Shown: positions 5,608 to 14,113 of the stretch, in pieces
How positions within the stretch are numbered: position 1 is the stretch's first letter
How the letters are laid out: each line of letters opens with the position of its first letter
Source: Candidatus Gallimonas intestinigallinarum
GTDB taxonomy: Bacteria > Bacillota_A > Clostridia > Christensenellales > Borkfalkiaceae
Assembly (NCBI GenBank): GCA_019116405.1
Contig: DXBS01000017.1
Span: 1 to 16,180, forward strand
Direction: 5' to 3'
DNA length: 16,180 nt
Position numbers and translations under genes: made by a program
Notes under the pieces: generated by a model
The model's database searches: none
What the model was told of the DNA's origin: nothing
What the model saw: the letters and a program-made list of their open reading frames with translations, nothing else

Positions 5608-6240
5608 ATGGAAGATCAGGATCAACTTGCCGTCACAATCGGAAAAAATATCATGCGGCTGCGGCGCATGGCAAACATGACGCAGCTCGAACTTGCCGAG
5701 AAGATCAACTATTCGGACAAGTCCGTCTCCAAGTGGGAGCAGGGCAACGGCATTCCCGACGTGCGCATCCTGGTGCAGCTCGCCGATCTGTTCAACGTCA
5801 GCGTGGACGATCTCGTGCGCGAGCATGCCGATGCCCCGGTCATGCCCCGCCGCACCCGCCTGTTCAGGCGCATCATCATCATGCTGCTCTCGGTGGGGCT
5901 GTGCTGGCTGGTCGCGGTCGTCGCGTTCGTGTTCACGGGCATCGGGCTGGGGCACTTCAACGGCGTATGGCTCGCCTTTTTGTACGCGGTGCCTGCGTCG
6001 GCGATCGTCGTGCTCGTCTTTTCCTGCATCTGGCACTATCCTTGGGTGCGCATCAGCGCGGTCACCGTGCTCATCTGGACGGTGCTCGCCTGCATCCATC
6101 TGACCGCGCTCGTCTGCGGGCTGGATTTTGACGCGGTCCCCGTGAACTATATCTACCTCATCGGCGTACCGCTGCAGATTTTGTCCCTCATCTTCTATTT
6201 TCCCTGGAAACGGCTTCGCAACCCGTTTGAAAAAAACTGA
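5608..6240 (+). CDS. XRE-family regulator with C-terminal membrane domain, probably leaderless
   Basis: 210 residues. Residues about 11-70 form a Cro/C1-type helix-turn-helix: I-G-K-N-I-x-x-L-R-R, M-T-Q-L-E-L-A-E-K-I, S-D-K-S-V-S-K-W-E-Q-G, I-P-D-V-x-x-L-x-x-L-A-D-L-F-x-V-S-V-D-D-L. About four hydrophobic helices follow (roughly 88-111, 117-140, 147-170 and 180-198). This HTH-plus-membrane layout is common in Firmicutes, and the ligand or signal is generally unknown. The ATG at 5608 gives the natural N-terminus but has no ribosome binding site, and the promoter places the mRNA 5' end at that codon. A later ATG at 5653 would cut into the HTH. The gene leads a run ending in clpC and may regulate it or itself through the repeats upstream. 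It occupies a place comparable to ctsR in Bacillus but is unrelated in sequence. Confidence 0.86.
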   Translation: MEDQDQLAVTIGKNIMRLRRMANMTQLELAEKINYSDKSVSKWEQGNGIPDVRILVQLADLFNVSVDDLVREHADAPVMPRRTRLFRRIIIMLLSVGLCWLVAVVAFVFTGIGLGHFNGVWLAFLYAVPASAIVVLVFSCIWHYPWVRISAVTVLIWTVLACIHLTALVCGLDFDAVPVNYIYLIGVPLQILSLIFYFPWKRLRNPFEKN

Positions 6241-6246
6241 ACCCGT

Positions 6247-6269
6247 GCGCGTGTCCGCGAGGCACGCGC
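6247..6269. other. Hairpin in the XRE-to-membrane-protein gap
   Basis: GCGCGTG (6247-6253) pairs with CACGCGC (6263-6269) around nine bases. There is no T-run, so it is not a clear terminator. It may partly lower read-through or protect mRNA ends between the two genes. Confidence 0.4.
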
Positions 6270-6291
6270 CCGTCTGTATTCGGAGGTATCT

Positions 6292-7377
6292 ATGAAAGAG
6301 ATCGCTCTGCCGCAGGGGGAAGAAGCGCGCAAGAAAAGGGCGCGCTCCCTGCGCAGGAAACGCAAATTTACGAACGGCGCCGTGTTTGCCGTGGCGCTTG
6401 TCGCCATCGCCTGTCTCATCGGCCTGCTGGTTGCCGCCATCATGCTGCAGACGGGGGAGCGGGAGCAGGCGCGCGACACGGTGCTCTATATCCTCACAGG
6501 CTCATTCACGGGCGGCGCGGTGCTGTTCGCGCTCGCGGCGTTCGGGCTGGGCGTGCTCGCAACGCGCATACAGGCGGCCGAGATGGACTACCTGGAGCGC
6601 ATGTGCGGCATGGACTGCTTCTATGTCGGGGACGCCACCGTCGCGCAGTTCTGTGAAAAGGAGCTGTATATCCGCTCGGAATCGCCCGACAAGAAGGCGA
6701 AGATCCATATTCCGTACAGGGAGATTCGCTTCCACTCCGTCTGCACGCGCAAAAAGCCGTGCGAGAAGGGCAAGTGGAGCGTCGTCATCGAGGTGCCGTC
6801 GCACTACGTCTTAAAGCGCAGCGGCGCGCCCAAGGCGTTCATCGAGACGGACGGCAAGGAGCGGCTGTACCGCATTCTGCAGGCGCGCGGACTTGAACTT
6901 TTGGGCGAACGTCCCCCGCACGAGGGCGAGAAGCGCCCCAATACCCGCTATCCCGCGACGGCCAAACTGCTCCTTCCCGACGCAGACAAGCGCCGCCGCA
7001 ATCTCATCATCATCGGCGTCAACGCGCTCATTGTCGTCGCGGGCATCCTCGTCGCCATCTTCTGGCGGGACATGACGCTGCTCGGCGCCATCCTCTGCGT
7101 GTTGGGCGCGGTGTTCGTCGCGCGCGGGATCGCGGGCTATGTGCAGTCAAAGGGCATCCTCACACTGGGGGAAGCGGGGCTGTACTGGAAGGAGAGCGGC
7201 AATGCCGCCGCCGAGCGGTTCTTCCTCAAGTGGGAGGTCATCGAGTCCGTCCGCTACGAGACCATTCAGGACAAGCGCTTTATCGTTGTGCAGTGCTCCT
7301 TCGGCGCCTTCCACCTGCCCGATATCGCGGGCGCATGCGAGGCGATCGACGCGGCAAAGCCCGGGATCTGCGCATGA
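6292..7377 (+). CDS. Four-helix membrane protein with two similar soluble domains, function unknown
   Basis: 361 residues, family not recognised. A very basic N-terminus (about 12-26) precedes hydrophobic helices at about 29-51 and 66-90. A soluble domain (about 100-205) follows, then a second helix pair (about 237-257 and 261-281) and a shorter soluble domain (about 285-361). The two soluble parts look alike: each has an L-Y-I or L-Y-W strand, a charged turn, a strand ending in P-Y-R-E-I-R-F or [11 protein letters not shown], and a strand of the form W-S-V-V-I-E-V or F-I-V-V-Q-C. This recalls small PH-like domains attached to membrane hairpins in bacteria, an inference from pattern only. The ATG follows GGAGG (6282-6286). 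The stop overlaps the DUF1653 start (ATGA), so the two are translationally coupled within the run leading to clpC. Confidence 0.8.
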   Translation: MKEIALPQGEEARKKRARSLRRKRKFTNGAVFAVALVAIACLIGLLVAAIMLQTGEREQARDTVLYILTGSFTGGAVLFALAAFGLGVLATRIQAAEMDYLERMCGMDCFYVGDATVAQFCEKELYIRSESPDKKAKIHIPYREIRFHSVCTRKKPCEKGKWSVVIEVPSHYVLKRSGAPKAFIETDGKERLYRILQARGLELLGERPPHEGEKRPNTRYPATAKLLLPDADKRRRNLIIIGVNALIVVAGILVAIFWRDMTLLGAILCVLGAVFVARGIAGYVQSKGILTLGEAGLYWKESGNAAAERFFLKWEVIESVRYETIQDKRFIVVQCSFGAFHLPDIAGACEAIDAAKPGICA

Positions 7378-7607
7378 GGGAACTCGTCGTTCACGGCGTT
7401 TACCGCCATTTCAAGGGCAGGCTGTACTATGTGGAGGGCACGGCGATCCACAGCGAGACGGGGGAGACTTACGTCGTCTACCGCCAGTTGTACGGCGAGC
7501 GGCAGTGCTATCTCCGTCCGCTCGGGATGTTTCTCTCCGAAGTGGACCGCGAAAAGTACCCGCACGCCGCGCAGAAATACCGCTTTGAAGAGGTGAATGA
7601 GGGGTGA
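7374..7607 (+). CDS. DUF1653 domain protein
   Basis: 77 residues, all of it one DUF1653-type domain: G-x-Y-R-H-F-K-G near the start, Y-V-E-G-T-A-x-[17 protein letters not shown]-x-M-F, and Q-K-Y-R-F at the end. Proteins of this family are small, cytoplasmic and widespread; their biochemical role is not established. The ATG overlaps the preceding stop (ATGA at 7374-7377), indicating translational coupling with the membrane protein. A 29-bp gap separates it from mcsA. A longer upstream extension in the same frame would overlap the membrane gene and is rejected. Confidence 0.88.
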   Translation: MRELVVHGVYRHFKGRLYYVEGTAIHSETGETYVVYRQLYGERQCYLRPLGMFLSEVDREKYPHAAQKYRFEEVNEG

Positions 7608-7636
7608 GGCAAGCGCCTTGCGCCGGGGGAGAGAAT

Positions 7637-8119
7637 ATGCTCTGCACCAACTGCGGGCGGCGGCCCGCACAGCAATATAAGCGCATCGCGGACGGAAAAG
7701 AGGTCATCGTCGAACTCTGTCCTGCGTGCTATCAGAAGCTCTATCCCGAAAAGGAGAGCAACTTTTTCCTGTCCGTCCTGAGCAGTGTGGACGGCGTGGA
7801 TGCCGTCTGTCCCGTCTGCGGCACGACCTTCGGGGAGTTCCGCCGCACGGGGCTTTTGGGGTGCGCGGGGTGCTATGAGGCGTTCCGCGTGCCGCTTTCC
7901 AAGACGGTGCGCAGCGTACAGGGAAGCACGCAGCACCGCGGCAAGCGCCCGACGCAGGCGGACGCGGAGGAGCGCTACGACCGTCTGCGCGCCTATATCG
8001 CGCGGCGCGAGGCATTGCGCGAGGAGATGGAGCGGGCGATGCGCCGCCACGATTACGAGCGCGCGCAGCAGTTGCAGCAGGCGCTCAAGGCGATGTCTCT
8101 GTCGGAGGACGACCAATGA
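7637..8119 (+). CDS. mcsA: McsA, zinc-finger activator of the protein-arginine kinase McsB
   Basis: 160 residues. Four C-x-x-C pairs are visible, Cys3/Cys6, Cys28/Cys31, Cys58/Cys61 and Cys76/Cys79, which form two zinc-binding modules as in Bacillus McsA. A UVR (UvrB/UvrC-type) helical motif occupies about 110-152, including R-A-Y-I-A-R-R-E-A-L-R-E-E-M and H-D-Y-E-R-A-Q-Q-L-Q-Q-A-L. McsA binds and activates McsB and helps deliver it to ClpC. ATG at 7637 lies behind a GGGGGAGAG purine tract and makes the protein start directly with the first zinc finger; the longer frame from 7604 has no ribosome binding site. The stop overlaps the mcsB start (ATGA), so the two are coupled. Upstream, ctsR is missing. 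Confidence 0.94.
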   Translation: MLCTNCGRRPAQQYKRIADGKEVIVELCPACYQKLYPEKESNFFLSVLSSVDGVDAVCPVCGTTFGEFRRTGLLGCAGCYEAFRVPLSKTVRSVQGSTQHRGKRPTQADAEERYDRLRAYIARREALREEMERAMRRHDYERAQQLQQALKAMSLSEDDQ

Positions 8120-9192
8120 ACACGATCTGTGAAAGTTTTGAGAGCGTCGCCGTCTCCACGCGCATGCGCCTGGCGCGTAACTTTGCCGATTTTCCCTTCC
8201 CCGGGCGGCTCATGCGCGATGCGCACGCCGAGGAGCAGGCGCAGGAGATCGAGCGCCTCGTCAGCGCCTCCCTCGCCAAGGTGGACAGCTTTACACTCTA
8301 TGAGATGCGCAACCTCTCGGACGAGCGTGCCAATCTGCTCGTCGAGCGCAACCTCATCTCGCGCGATCTGCTGCGCCATAGGCCGATCGCCTCGGCGCTC
8401 GTCTCGGACGATCAGATCATCTCCATCATGCTCAACGAGGAGGATCATGTCCGCGAGCAGTACTTCATGCAGGGGTTTGACCTCGCCAAGGCATATGAGC
8501 GTATTATGGGACTGGACGACGTCATCTCCGAATCCATTCCCTTCGCCTATGACGAAGAACTTGGATATCTGACCGCCTGCCCGACCAACCTCGGCACGGG
8601 GCTGCGGGCGTCCGTCATGCTCTTTCTGCCCGCCCTCTCGCGGCGGGGCGTGCTGGCACGGCGGCTCCTGCCCGCGCTGACCAGCAAGGGACTCACCGTC
8701 CGCGGGGCGATGGGCGAGGGCAGCGGCGCGGAGGGCGATCTCTTTCAGGTGAGCAACGAACGCACGCTGGGGGTCTCGGAGGAAGAGATCCTCTCCTTCG
8801 TCGAACAGGCGATCGCCTCCGTCGTCGAAATGGAGCTGCTGGAGCGCGCCCGCATGAAGGCAGAGGGGGGCGTAACATTAAAGGACCGAGTCAGCCGCGC
8901 GCACGGCATCCTCACCCACTGCTGCGTGCTGGATGAGCACGAATTCGTGCGCCGTGTCGCAGATCTCAAGCTTGGTCTGGCGCTCGGATATTTTCAGGAC
9001 GACGAGCCTGAGGACCGCGCACAGGACTGGACGGAGGAGCACATGTGGGAACTGGATGAGCTCGCCGTCGCCATGCGTCCCGCAGGGATCAACCGCCTGA
9101 ACGGTGCGCTGCTCACGAAGGAGGCGCAGGATATCTACCGTGCCGAATATGTGGGCAAGGCCGTCCTCGGGATGCGGCTGGAACTTGTTTGA
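8116..9192 (+). CDS. mcsB: McsB, protein-arginine kinase
   Basis: 358 residues, the usual size. McsB phosphorylates arginine side chains, marking proteins for ClpC-ClpP degradation. The phosphagen-kinase catalytic fold is evident: S-T-R-M-R-L-A-R-N (about 14-22), I-M-L-N-E-E-D-H-V-R (104-113) with the loop carrying the catalytic acid, L-T-A-C-P-T-N-L-G-T-G-L-R-A-S (152-166) for nucleotide binding, and G-E-G-S-x-A-x-G-D-L-F-Q-V-S-N (200-214). The C-terminal helical region (about 260-358) matches the McsB-specific domain. The phosphoarginine-sensing R-D-x-x-R-A motif of Bacillus McsB appears as Q-D-I-Y-R-A at 338-343. The start codon overlaps the mcsA stop and GGAGG is at 8104-8108. clpC follows after 14 bases. 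Confidence 0.95.
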   Translation: MNTICESFESVAVSTRMRLARNFADFPFPGRLMRDAHAEEQAQEIERLVSASLAKVDSFTLYEMRNLSDERANLLVERNLISRDLLRHRPIASALVSDDQIISIMLNEEDHVREQYFMQGFDLAKAYERIMGLDDVISESIPFAYDEELGYLTACPTNLGTGLRASVMLFLPALSRRGVLARRLLPALTSKGLTVRGAMGEGSGAEGDLFQVSNERTLGVSEEEILSFVEQAIASVVEMELLERARMKAEGGVTLKDRVSRAHGILTHCCVLDEHEFVRRVADLKLGLALGYFQDDEPEDRAQDWTEEHMWELDELAVAMRPAGINRLNGALLTKEAQDIYRAEYVGKAVLGMRLELV

Positions 9193-9206
9193 AAGGAGAT
9201 TCGCGT

Positions 9207-11660
9207 TTGGATACTTCTCATTTTTCCGATCACCTTCAGCAGGCGGTCAGCCTTGCGGAGGAAGCAGCAAAGCACTATCACACCAACTATATCGGAACGG
9301 AGCACGTCCTGCTTGCCATGATGTGTGTCACGGACAGCACGGCGAGCCGCCTTTTGATCGCCTCGGGCGCGAGCATCGAAAAGTACCGCGAGGGCTTTCG
9401 CCGTCACCTCGATCATAACCTGCCCGTCTACGGGTTCACGCCCCGCGCCAAGCGGGCGTTCGATCTCGCGCGCGAATTTGCGCTCAACGAGAGCGACCGG
9501 CTGGATGCCATCACGGGCACCGAGCACGTCCTTCTTGCCATCCTCGCCGACGAGGGCGGCATCGGCATCCAGCTGTTGAGCGGCATCGGCGTCGACCCGG
9601 ACGAGGTCGTGCGGCGCACGGAGGAGTTTATCGGCCCCCTGCATGAGGAGGACGAAGTCGACCGCAGCGTGCAGAGCCCGCGCCAGCCCTCGGACGAGGG
9701 CGCCGCGCTCAGCGCCGGGCTGCTCGCCTATGGCGTCGATCTCACCCGCCGCGCCCGCGAAGGCAAGATCGATCCCGTCATCGGCAGGCGCAAGGAGATC
9801 GAAAAGGTCATCCAGATCCTCTCCCGCCGCTCCAAGAACAATCCCGTCCTTATCGGCGAGCCGGGCGTGGGCAAGAGCGCCGTCGTCGAGGGGCTGGCAC
9901 AGGCGATCGTTTCGGGCAATGTCCCCGAACTTCTGCGCAACAAGACGGTGTTTTCGCTCGATCTTTCGGGACTGGTCGCGGGCACGCGCTATCGCGGGGA
10001 TTTCGAGGAACGATTAAAGAACATTGTAGACGAGGTCACGAGCAATCGCGATATCATTCTCTTTATCGATGAGATTCACATGATCGTCGGCGCGGGCGGA
10101 TCCTCGGACAATACGATGGACGCCTCCAATATCCTAAAGCCCATGCTCGCGCGCGGGGAGTTGCAGACGGTCGGCGCGACGACGCTGGAGGAGTACCGCA
10201 AGTATATCGAAAAGGACGCGGCGCTCGAGCGGCGTTTTACGCCCGTCACCGTCTCCGAGCCGAGTATCGAGGATACCATTGCCATTCTGCGCGGCATCAA
10301 GGACAAGTACGAGGCGCATCACAACGTCGTCATCACGGACGCCGCGATCGAGGCGGCGGTGCGCCTGTCCGACCGCTATATCACCGACCGCTTTCTGCCC
10401 GACAAGGCAATCGACCTCATTGACGAGGCGGCGAGTAAGGCGCGGCTGGATGCATACACGGGGCCGGAGGAGTTTCGCGCCGCCGAAGAAAAGCTCGCGC
10501 GGCTGAGAGCCGACCGCGAAAAGGCGGCAAAGTGGAACGACGCAGTGCGGGGCGCAAAGCTGGATCGGGAGATCGCGTCGCTCTCGCAGTCCATTGCCGC
10601 CAGTCGCGCGGCGTGGGAGTCGGAGCGCAACGCCGCACACCTGTCCATCGGCGCGGAGGAGGTCGCGACCATCGTGAGCGGCTGGACGGGCGTGCCCGTC
10701 AACAAACTCACCGAGGCGGAGAGCGAGCGGCTCATGCATCTCGAAGAGGAGCTGCACCGCCGCATCGTGGGGCAGGAGGAGGCGGTCACTGCCGTCGCCA
10801 AGGCCATCCGCCGTGCGCGCGCGGGGCTCAAGGACGCGGGCAAGCCCATCGGCTCCTTCATCTTCGTCGGCCCCACGGGCGTGGGCAAGACCGATCTTTC
10901 CAAGGCGCTCGCCGAGAGCATGTTCGGGGACGAAAAGATGCTCGTGCGGCTGGACATGTCCGAGTACATGGAGAAGAGCTCCGTCTCCAAGCTCATCGGC
11001 GCGCCTCCCGGGTACGTCGGCTTTGACGAGGGGGGCGGACAACTCACCGAGCGCATCCGCCGCCAGCCCTATTCGGTCGTGCTGTTCGATGAGATCGAAA
11101 AGGCGCATCCGGACGTATTCAATCTGCTGTTGCAGATCCTCGATGACGGCAGGCTGACGGACAGCCGCGGCAGGGTGGTGTCCTTCAAGAACACCGTCAT
11201 CATATTAACGAGCAACGTCGGCGCGCACGAGGTCAAGGACGCGGCGCCCCTCGGGTTCTCGCAGGCGAGCAAGGAGAGCGCCTATGACAGCATGAAGGAG
11301 CGCATCGAGGAGGCGTTGAAGCGCCAGTTCAAGCCCGAATTTCTCAACCGCCTGGACGACGTCATCGTCTTTCACAAGCTCTCGCGCGAGAATGCGGCGC
11401 TCATCTGCGAGCGCATCGTCGCCTCGCTGCAAAAGCGCCTGAAGACGCGGGACATTGAACTGGAAGTGCGTCCTGCGGCGCTTGAAAAGCTGGTGGACGA
11501 GGGCTACAGCGAGGAGTTCGGCGCGCGCCCCTTGAAGCGTGTCGTGCGACGCCGCATCGAAGACAGGCTGTCCGAGGAGATCCTGCAGGGCAGGGTGGGC
11601 GGCGGCAGCGTCGTCGCCGTGGACGTCGAAAACGGCGAATTTGTCTTTCGCACCGTCTGA
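9207..11660 (+). CDS. clpC: ClpC, AAA+ unfoldase of the Clp protease
   Basis: 817 residues, normal for ClpC. Two Clp N repeats (about 1-145, with G-T-E-H-V-L-L-A twice) bind adaptors and phosphoarginine. The first AAA+ module has Walker A G-E-P-G-V-G-K-S (from 217) and Walker B D288-E289. A coiled UVR-type middle domain (about 405-470) marks ClpC rather than ClpB, which has a longer one. The second AAA+ module has Walker A G-P-T-G-V-G-K-T (from 555) and D628-E629. A later L-G-F fits the loop that docks into ClpP. The start is read as TTG at 9207, eight bases after GGAG at 9195-9198; an earlier TTG at 9189 would precede the ribosome binding site. clpP is not in the window. ClpC unfolds McsB-tagged and adaptor-bound proteins for ClpP. 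Confidence 0.96.
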   Translation: MDTSHFSDHLQQAVSLAEEAAKHYHTNYIGTEHVLLAMMCVTDSTASRLLIASGASIEKYREGFRRHLDHNLPVYGFTPRAKRAFDLAREFALNESDRLDAITGTEHVLLAILADEGGIGIQLLSGIGVDPDEVVRRTEEFIGPLHEEDEVDRSVQSPRQPSDEGAALSAGLLAYGVDLTRRAREGKIDPVIGRRKEIEKVIQILSRRSKNNPVLIGEPGVGKSAVVEGLAQAIVSGNVPELLRNKTVFSLDLSGLVAGTRYRGDFEERLKNIVDEVTSNRDIILFIDEIHMIVGAGGSSDNTMDASNILKPMLARGELQTVGATTLEEYRKYIEKDAALERRFTPVTVSEPSIEDTIAILRGIKDKYEAHHNVVITDAAIEAAVRLSDRYITDRFLPDKAIDLIDEAASKARLDAYTGPEEFRAAEEKLARLRADREKAAKWNDAVRGAKLDREIASLSQSIAASRAAWESERNAAHLSIGAEEVATIVSGWTGVPVNKLTEAESERLMHLEEELHRRIVGQEEAVTAVAKAIRRARAGLKDAGKPIGSFIFVGPTGVGKTDLSKALAESMFGDEKMLVRLDMSEYMEKSSVSKLIGAPPGYVGFDEGGGQLTERIRRQPYSVVLFDEIEKAHPDVFNLLLQILDDGRLTDSRGRVVSFKNTVIILTSNVGAHEVKDAAPLGFSQASKESAYDSMKERIEEALKRQFKPEFLNRLDDVIVFHKLSRENAALICERIVASLQKRLKTRDIELEVRPAALEKLVDEGYSEEFGARPLKRVVRRRIEDRLSEEILQGRVGGGSVVAVDVENGEFVFRTV

Positions 11661-11690
11661 GCTCTCTTAAAAAAGCAAGCAATATCATAA

Positions 11691-11730
11691 CAGCGCGCCC
11701 CGCAAGCCGTTCGGCTTGCGGGGCGCGCTG
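11691..11730. terminator. Shared hairpin terminator between convergent clpC and apgM-like gene
   Basis: An 18-bp perfect stem (11691-11708 with 11713-11730) with a GTTC loop. T-rich sequence is modest on the plus side (TCTGGATTTA) and somewhat better on the minus side (TTATGATATTGC, then a T-run further on). Placed between two convergent genes, it should act in both directions. Confidence 0.82.
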
Positions 11731-11779
11731 TCTGGATTTAAGGAAGTTGTCAAATATGCTTGGCAAGCATCGCCCAATG

Positions 11780-12982
11780 TCATCGCAAGAATGCCGCCAT
11801 CATCTCGCAGGCGCGCGGCAGGAACAGCCCAGCCGCGGCGGCGGTCTCCTCGTCATAACGCGCCGCGCCCTCTCTTTCCTCGTCGCTGCGATAGAGGAGG
11901 AAGGGGACGGGGTCGGCGGTGTGCGTCTTTAAGGCGATGGGCGTGGGGTGGTCGGGGCAGATGAGCATGGAGAACTGTTCGCCCGCCGCGCGCAGCCGCT
12001 CGCAGACCGTTTTGACGACGCCGTCGATCTGCTCAATGGAATAGATCTTCTTTTGAATGTCGCCGTGGTGACCGCACTCGTCGGGCGCCTCCATGTGCAC
12101 ATACACAAAGTCCAACCCTCCGAGCAGCGCGTCGGCGCAGGCGTCTGCCTTGCCCTGAAAGTTGGTGTCCCAGTTGCCCGTCGCGCCCGCGACGTCGATG
12201 ATTTTAAGCCCCGCTAAAATGCCGATGCCCTTGACGAGGTCGACCGCCGAGATGACGCCGCCCCTCTTCTGGTAGAGCGCTTCAAAGGCGGGCAGCGCGG
12301 GCTTGGTGCCCTCGCCCCAGAACCAGACGGCGTTGGCAGGATTCTTGCCCTGTGCGCGCCGCTTTTGATTGACGGGGTGATCTTTGAGAATGTCCCACGA
12401 TCGCACCATCATGTCAAGCAGTGCTTCGCTCCCCTCGCCCGCAGGCAGATAGGGGGAAATCTTCCGATCGGAGATGTCGTGCGGGGGCGTGAGTGTTCGC
12501 CCCGTTCTGCCGCTATTCTCGACGAGGCAATGGCGGTATGAAATGCCCGCGTGCAGCGTAAAGCGGGGACTGTCAAACTGCTTTTTCAGCGCTGCGATCA
12601 GCTCTTTTGCCTCCTGCGTGGAGATCTCGCCCGCGGAGTAGTCCAGCATGGTCTTCTGTGCGAACGGCTCTTCCTCGGAGAGGGTGACGAGGTTGCATCT
12701 GAGCGTCACGTCGGTGTCTTTCAAGGGAATGCCGATGGACGCCGCCTCCAAAGGGGAACGCCCCGTATAGTACAGGGCGGGGTCATAGCCGAGCACGGAG
12801 AGGTTGGCGACGTCGCTGCCCGGGGCAAACCCCGTGGGCACGGTGCGCATGAGTCCCAGCGTGCTTTTTCTTGCAAGCGCGTCGATATAGGGTTTGTGGG
12901 CAAGCTGCAGGCAGGTCTTGTTGTCCCGTTCGGGCAGGGAATAGCCCGCCATGCCGTCGCCCAGGATGACAATATATTTCAT
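11780..12982 (-). CDS. apgM: Cofactor-independent phosphoglycerate mutase, archaeal-type (ApgM family), or homoserine-kinase-like relative
   Basis: 400 residues of the alkaline-phosphatase superfamily. It begins K-Y-I-V-I-L-G-D-G-M-A-G with the metal-binding Asp9. The nucleophile serine lies in G-F-A-P-G-S-D-V-A-N-L-S-V-L-G-Y-D-P (about 51-68). Metal ligands appear in A-P-D-E-C-G-H-H-G-D (about 300-310), C-P-D-H-P-T-P (about 343-349) and H-T-A-D-P-V-P. This matches the ApgM family interconverting 2- and 3-phosphoglycerate. Bacterial members of this subgroup have also been proposed as non-orthologous homoserine kinases, and sequence alone does not settle the choice. The ATG is nine bases from the ung stop and its AAGGAGG overlaps that stop, so it is the last gene of the mtnN-luxS-ung operon. 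The C-terminus is complete and ends near the shared terminator. Confidence 0.88.
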   Translation of the reverse strand: MKYIVILGDGMAGYSLPERDNKTCLQLAHKPYIDALARKSTLGLMRTVPTGFAPGSDVANLSVLGYDPALYYTGRSPLEAASIGIPLKDTDVTLRCNLVTLSEEEPFAQKTMLDYSAGEISTQEAKELIAALKKQFDSPRFTLHAGISYRHCLVENSGRTGRTLTPPHDISDRKISPYLPAGEGSEALLDMMVRSWDILKDHPVNQKRRAQGKNPANAVWFWGEGTKPALPAFEALYQKRGGVISAVDLVKGIGILAGLKIIDVAGATGNWDTNFQGKADACADALLGGLDFVYVHMEAPDECGHHGDIQKKIYSIEQIDGVVKTVCERLRAAGEQFSMLICPDHPTPIALKTHTADPVPFLLYRSDEEREGAARYDEETAAAAGLFLPRACEMMAAFLR

Positions 12983-12991
12983 GGTGCCTCC

Positions 12992-13660
12992 TTAGTCGTT
13001 TAAGTTCCAGTCGATGGGCGAAATGCCGTGCGCTGTGAGGTAGGCGTTTGTCTTGGAGAAGTGGCGGCATCCGAAGAACCCATTGTATGCGGAGAGGGGA
13101 GAGGGATGTGCGCACTCCAGAACGAGGTGCTTGCTCGTATCGATGAGCGCCTTTTTCCTGCGCGCGTTGCCGCCCCAGAGGAGAAAAACGAGGTGCTCTT
13201 TTTGCGCGCTCAGAATGGAGATGACCGCGTCGGTGAACCAGCTCCAGCCGCAGCCGGCGTGCGAGTTCGCCTGATGCGCCCGCACCGTGAGCGCCGTATT
13301 GAGGAGCAGCACGCCCTCCTTCGCCCACTTGGTGAGGTTGCCCGACTTGGGCGGCGGATAGCCCAGATCGTCCTGCAATTCCTTGAACATGTTCTCCAGC
13401 GACGGGGGCTTGGGGACGCCGTCCTGCACGGAAAAGCACAGCCCGTGCGCCTGTCCCTCGTTGTGGTAGGGATCCTGCCCCAGCAGCACCGACTTGACGT
13501 TCGCAAAGGGGGTATAGCGGAAGCAGTTATAGATGTCGTACATATCGGGATAGACGATATGCCGGCGATATTCCTCGATGAGGAAGGCGCGTATTTTTTT
13601 GTAGCGCTCGTCCGCAAAGAGGGGTGCGAGCGGCTCTTTCCAGTCTCCGAGGTCGATCAT
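12992..13660 (-). CDS. ung: Uracil-DNA glycosylase, family 1
   Basis: 222 residues, the usual size. The enzyme removes uracil from DNA to start base-excision repair. Hallmarks are G-Q-D-P-Y-H at 61-66 with the water-activating Asp63, P-P-S-L-x-N-M-F at 85-92, the G-V-L-L-L-N-T-A-L-T-V-R strand that includes the uracil-binding Asn at about 121, and H-P-S-P-L-S-A at 185-191 with His185 and the DNA-intercalating loop. G-F-F-G-C-R-H-F follows. The ATG at 13660 overlaps the luxS stop (ATGA) and has GGAGG four bases upstream (complement of 13665-13669). The longer frame to 13792 would overlap luxS and is rejected. No functional tie to its operon partners is evident. Confidence 0.96.
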   Translation of the reverse strand: MIDLGDWKEPLAPLFADERYKKIRAFLIEEYRRHIVYPDMYDIYNCFRYTPFANVKSVLLGQDPYHNEGQAHGLCFSVQDGVPKPPSLENMFKELQDDLGYPPPKSGNLTKWAKEGVLLLNTALTVRAHQANSHAGCGWSWFTDAVISILSAQKEHLVFLLWGGNARRKKALIDTSKHLVLECAHPSPLSAYNGFFGCRHFSKTNAYLTAHGISPIDWNLND

Positions 13661-14085
13661 AGCGCCTCCAGTACGGCAAGATACGCCGCAAGCTCTTTTT
13701 TTGCCGCGGGCAGATCGTGCTCTAAATAGTTGCCGCACTCTTCGCGCTTTGCGCCGGGAACTTCCTCCAGGGCGAGCGCGACGGGAATGCACTCCCTGAG
13801 GAGCGCAAGGACCTCGTCATAGGGAAGGCGCAGGGTCAGCAGATAGAATCCCGTGCGGCAGCCCATGGGCCCGAAGTAGACGATCTTGTCCTTTTCGCGG
13901 CTGTTTCGAAGAACGGTCGCCAACAGGTGTTCGATCGTGTGCAGCGCCTTGGGCGTGATATAGTCGCCCGCGTTGGGCTTTTTGAAGCGCAGGTCAAAGG
14001 TCGTAATACCGTTTGCGTCCGTCTGCGCGTGCAGCCCCACGGCGAGTGTATCGTGGTTTTTCTGAAAAGAGGGGATTTTTTCCAT
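13657..14085 (-). CDS. luxS: S-ribosylhomocysteine lyase (LuxS)
   Basis: 142 residues, slightly shorter than the common 150-160. It cleaves S-ribosylhomocysteine to homocysteine and DPD, the precursor of autoinducer-2. The zinc site is H49-T-I-E-H53 together with Cys117 in E-C-G-N-Y. The catalytic Cys76 is in Y-F-G-P-M-G-C-R-T-G-F-Y, and the catalytic Glu52 lies between the two histidines. The N-terminal S-F-x-x-N-H and T-F-D-L-R-F-x-x-P-N also match the family. It lies 28 bases after mtnN, whose product supplies its substrate, and overlaps ung by four bases. No Shine-Dalgarno sequence is seen ahead of its ATG, so initiation may depend on coupling or be weak. The lower length comes from a short N-terminus and compact loops, not from loss of catalytic parts. 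Confidence 0.95.
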   Translation of the reverse strand: MEKIPSFQKNHDTLAVGLHAQTDANGITTFDLRFKKPNAGDYITPKALHTIEHLLATVLRNSREKDKIVYFGPMGCRTGFYLLTLRLPYDEVLALLRECIPVALALEEVPGAKREECGNYLEHDLPAAKKELAAYLAVLEAL

Positions 14086-14113
14086 GGTCGTATGTTATTG
14101 ATAGATGCCGCGC

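Noticed and set aside
9189..9206. Earlier TTG start for clpC
   Set aside because: It lies upstream of the AAAGGAG that serves the TTG at 9207, and the extra residues are not part of the Clp N domain.
10134..11108. 324-codon minus-strand open frame inside clpC
   Set aside because: Antisense shadow in a strongly conserved AAA+ region, with no ribosome binding site or family features.
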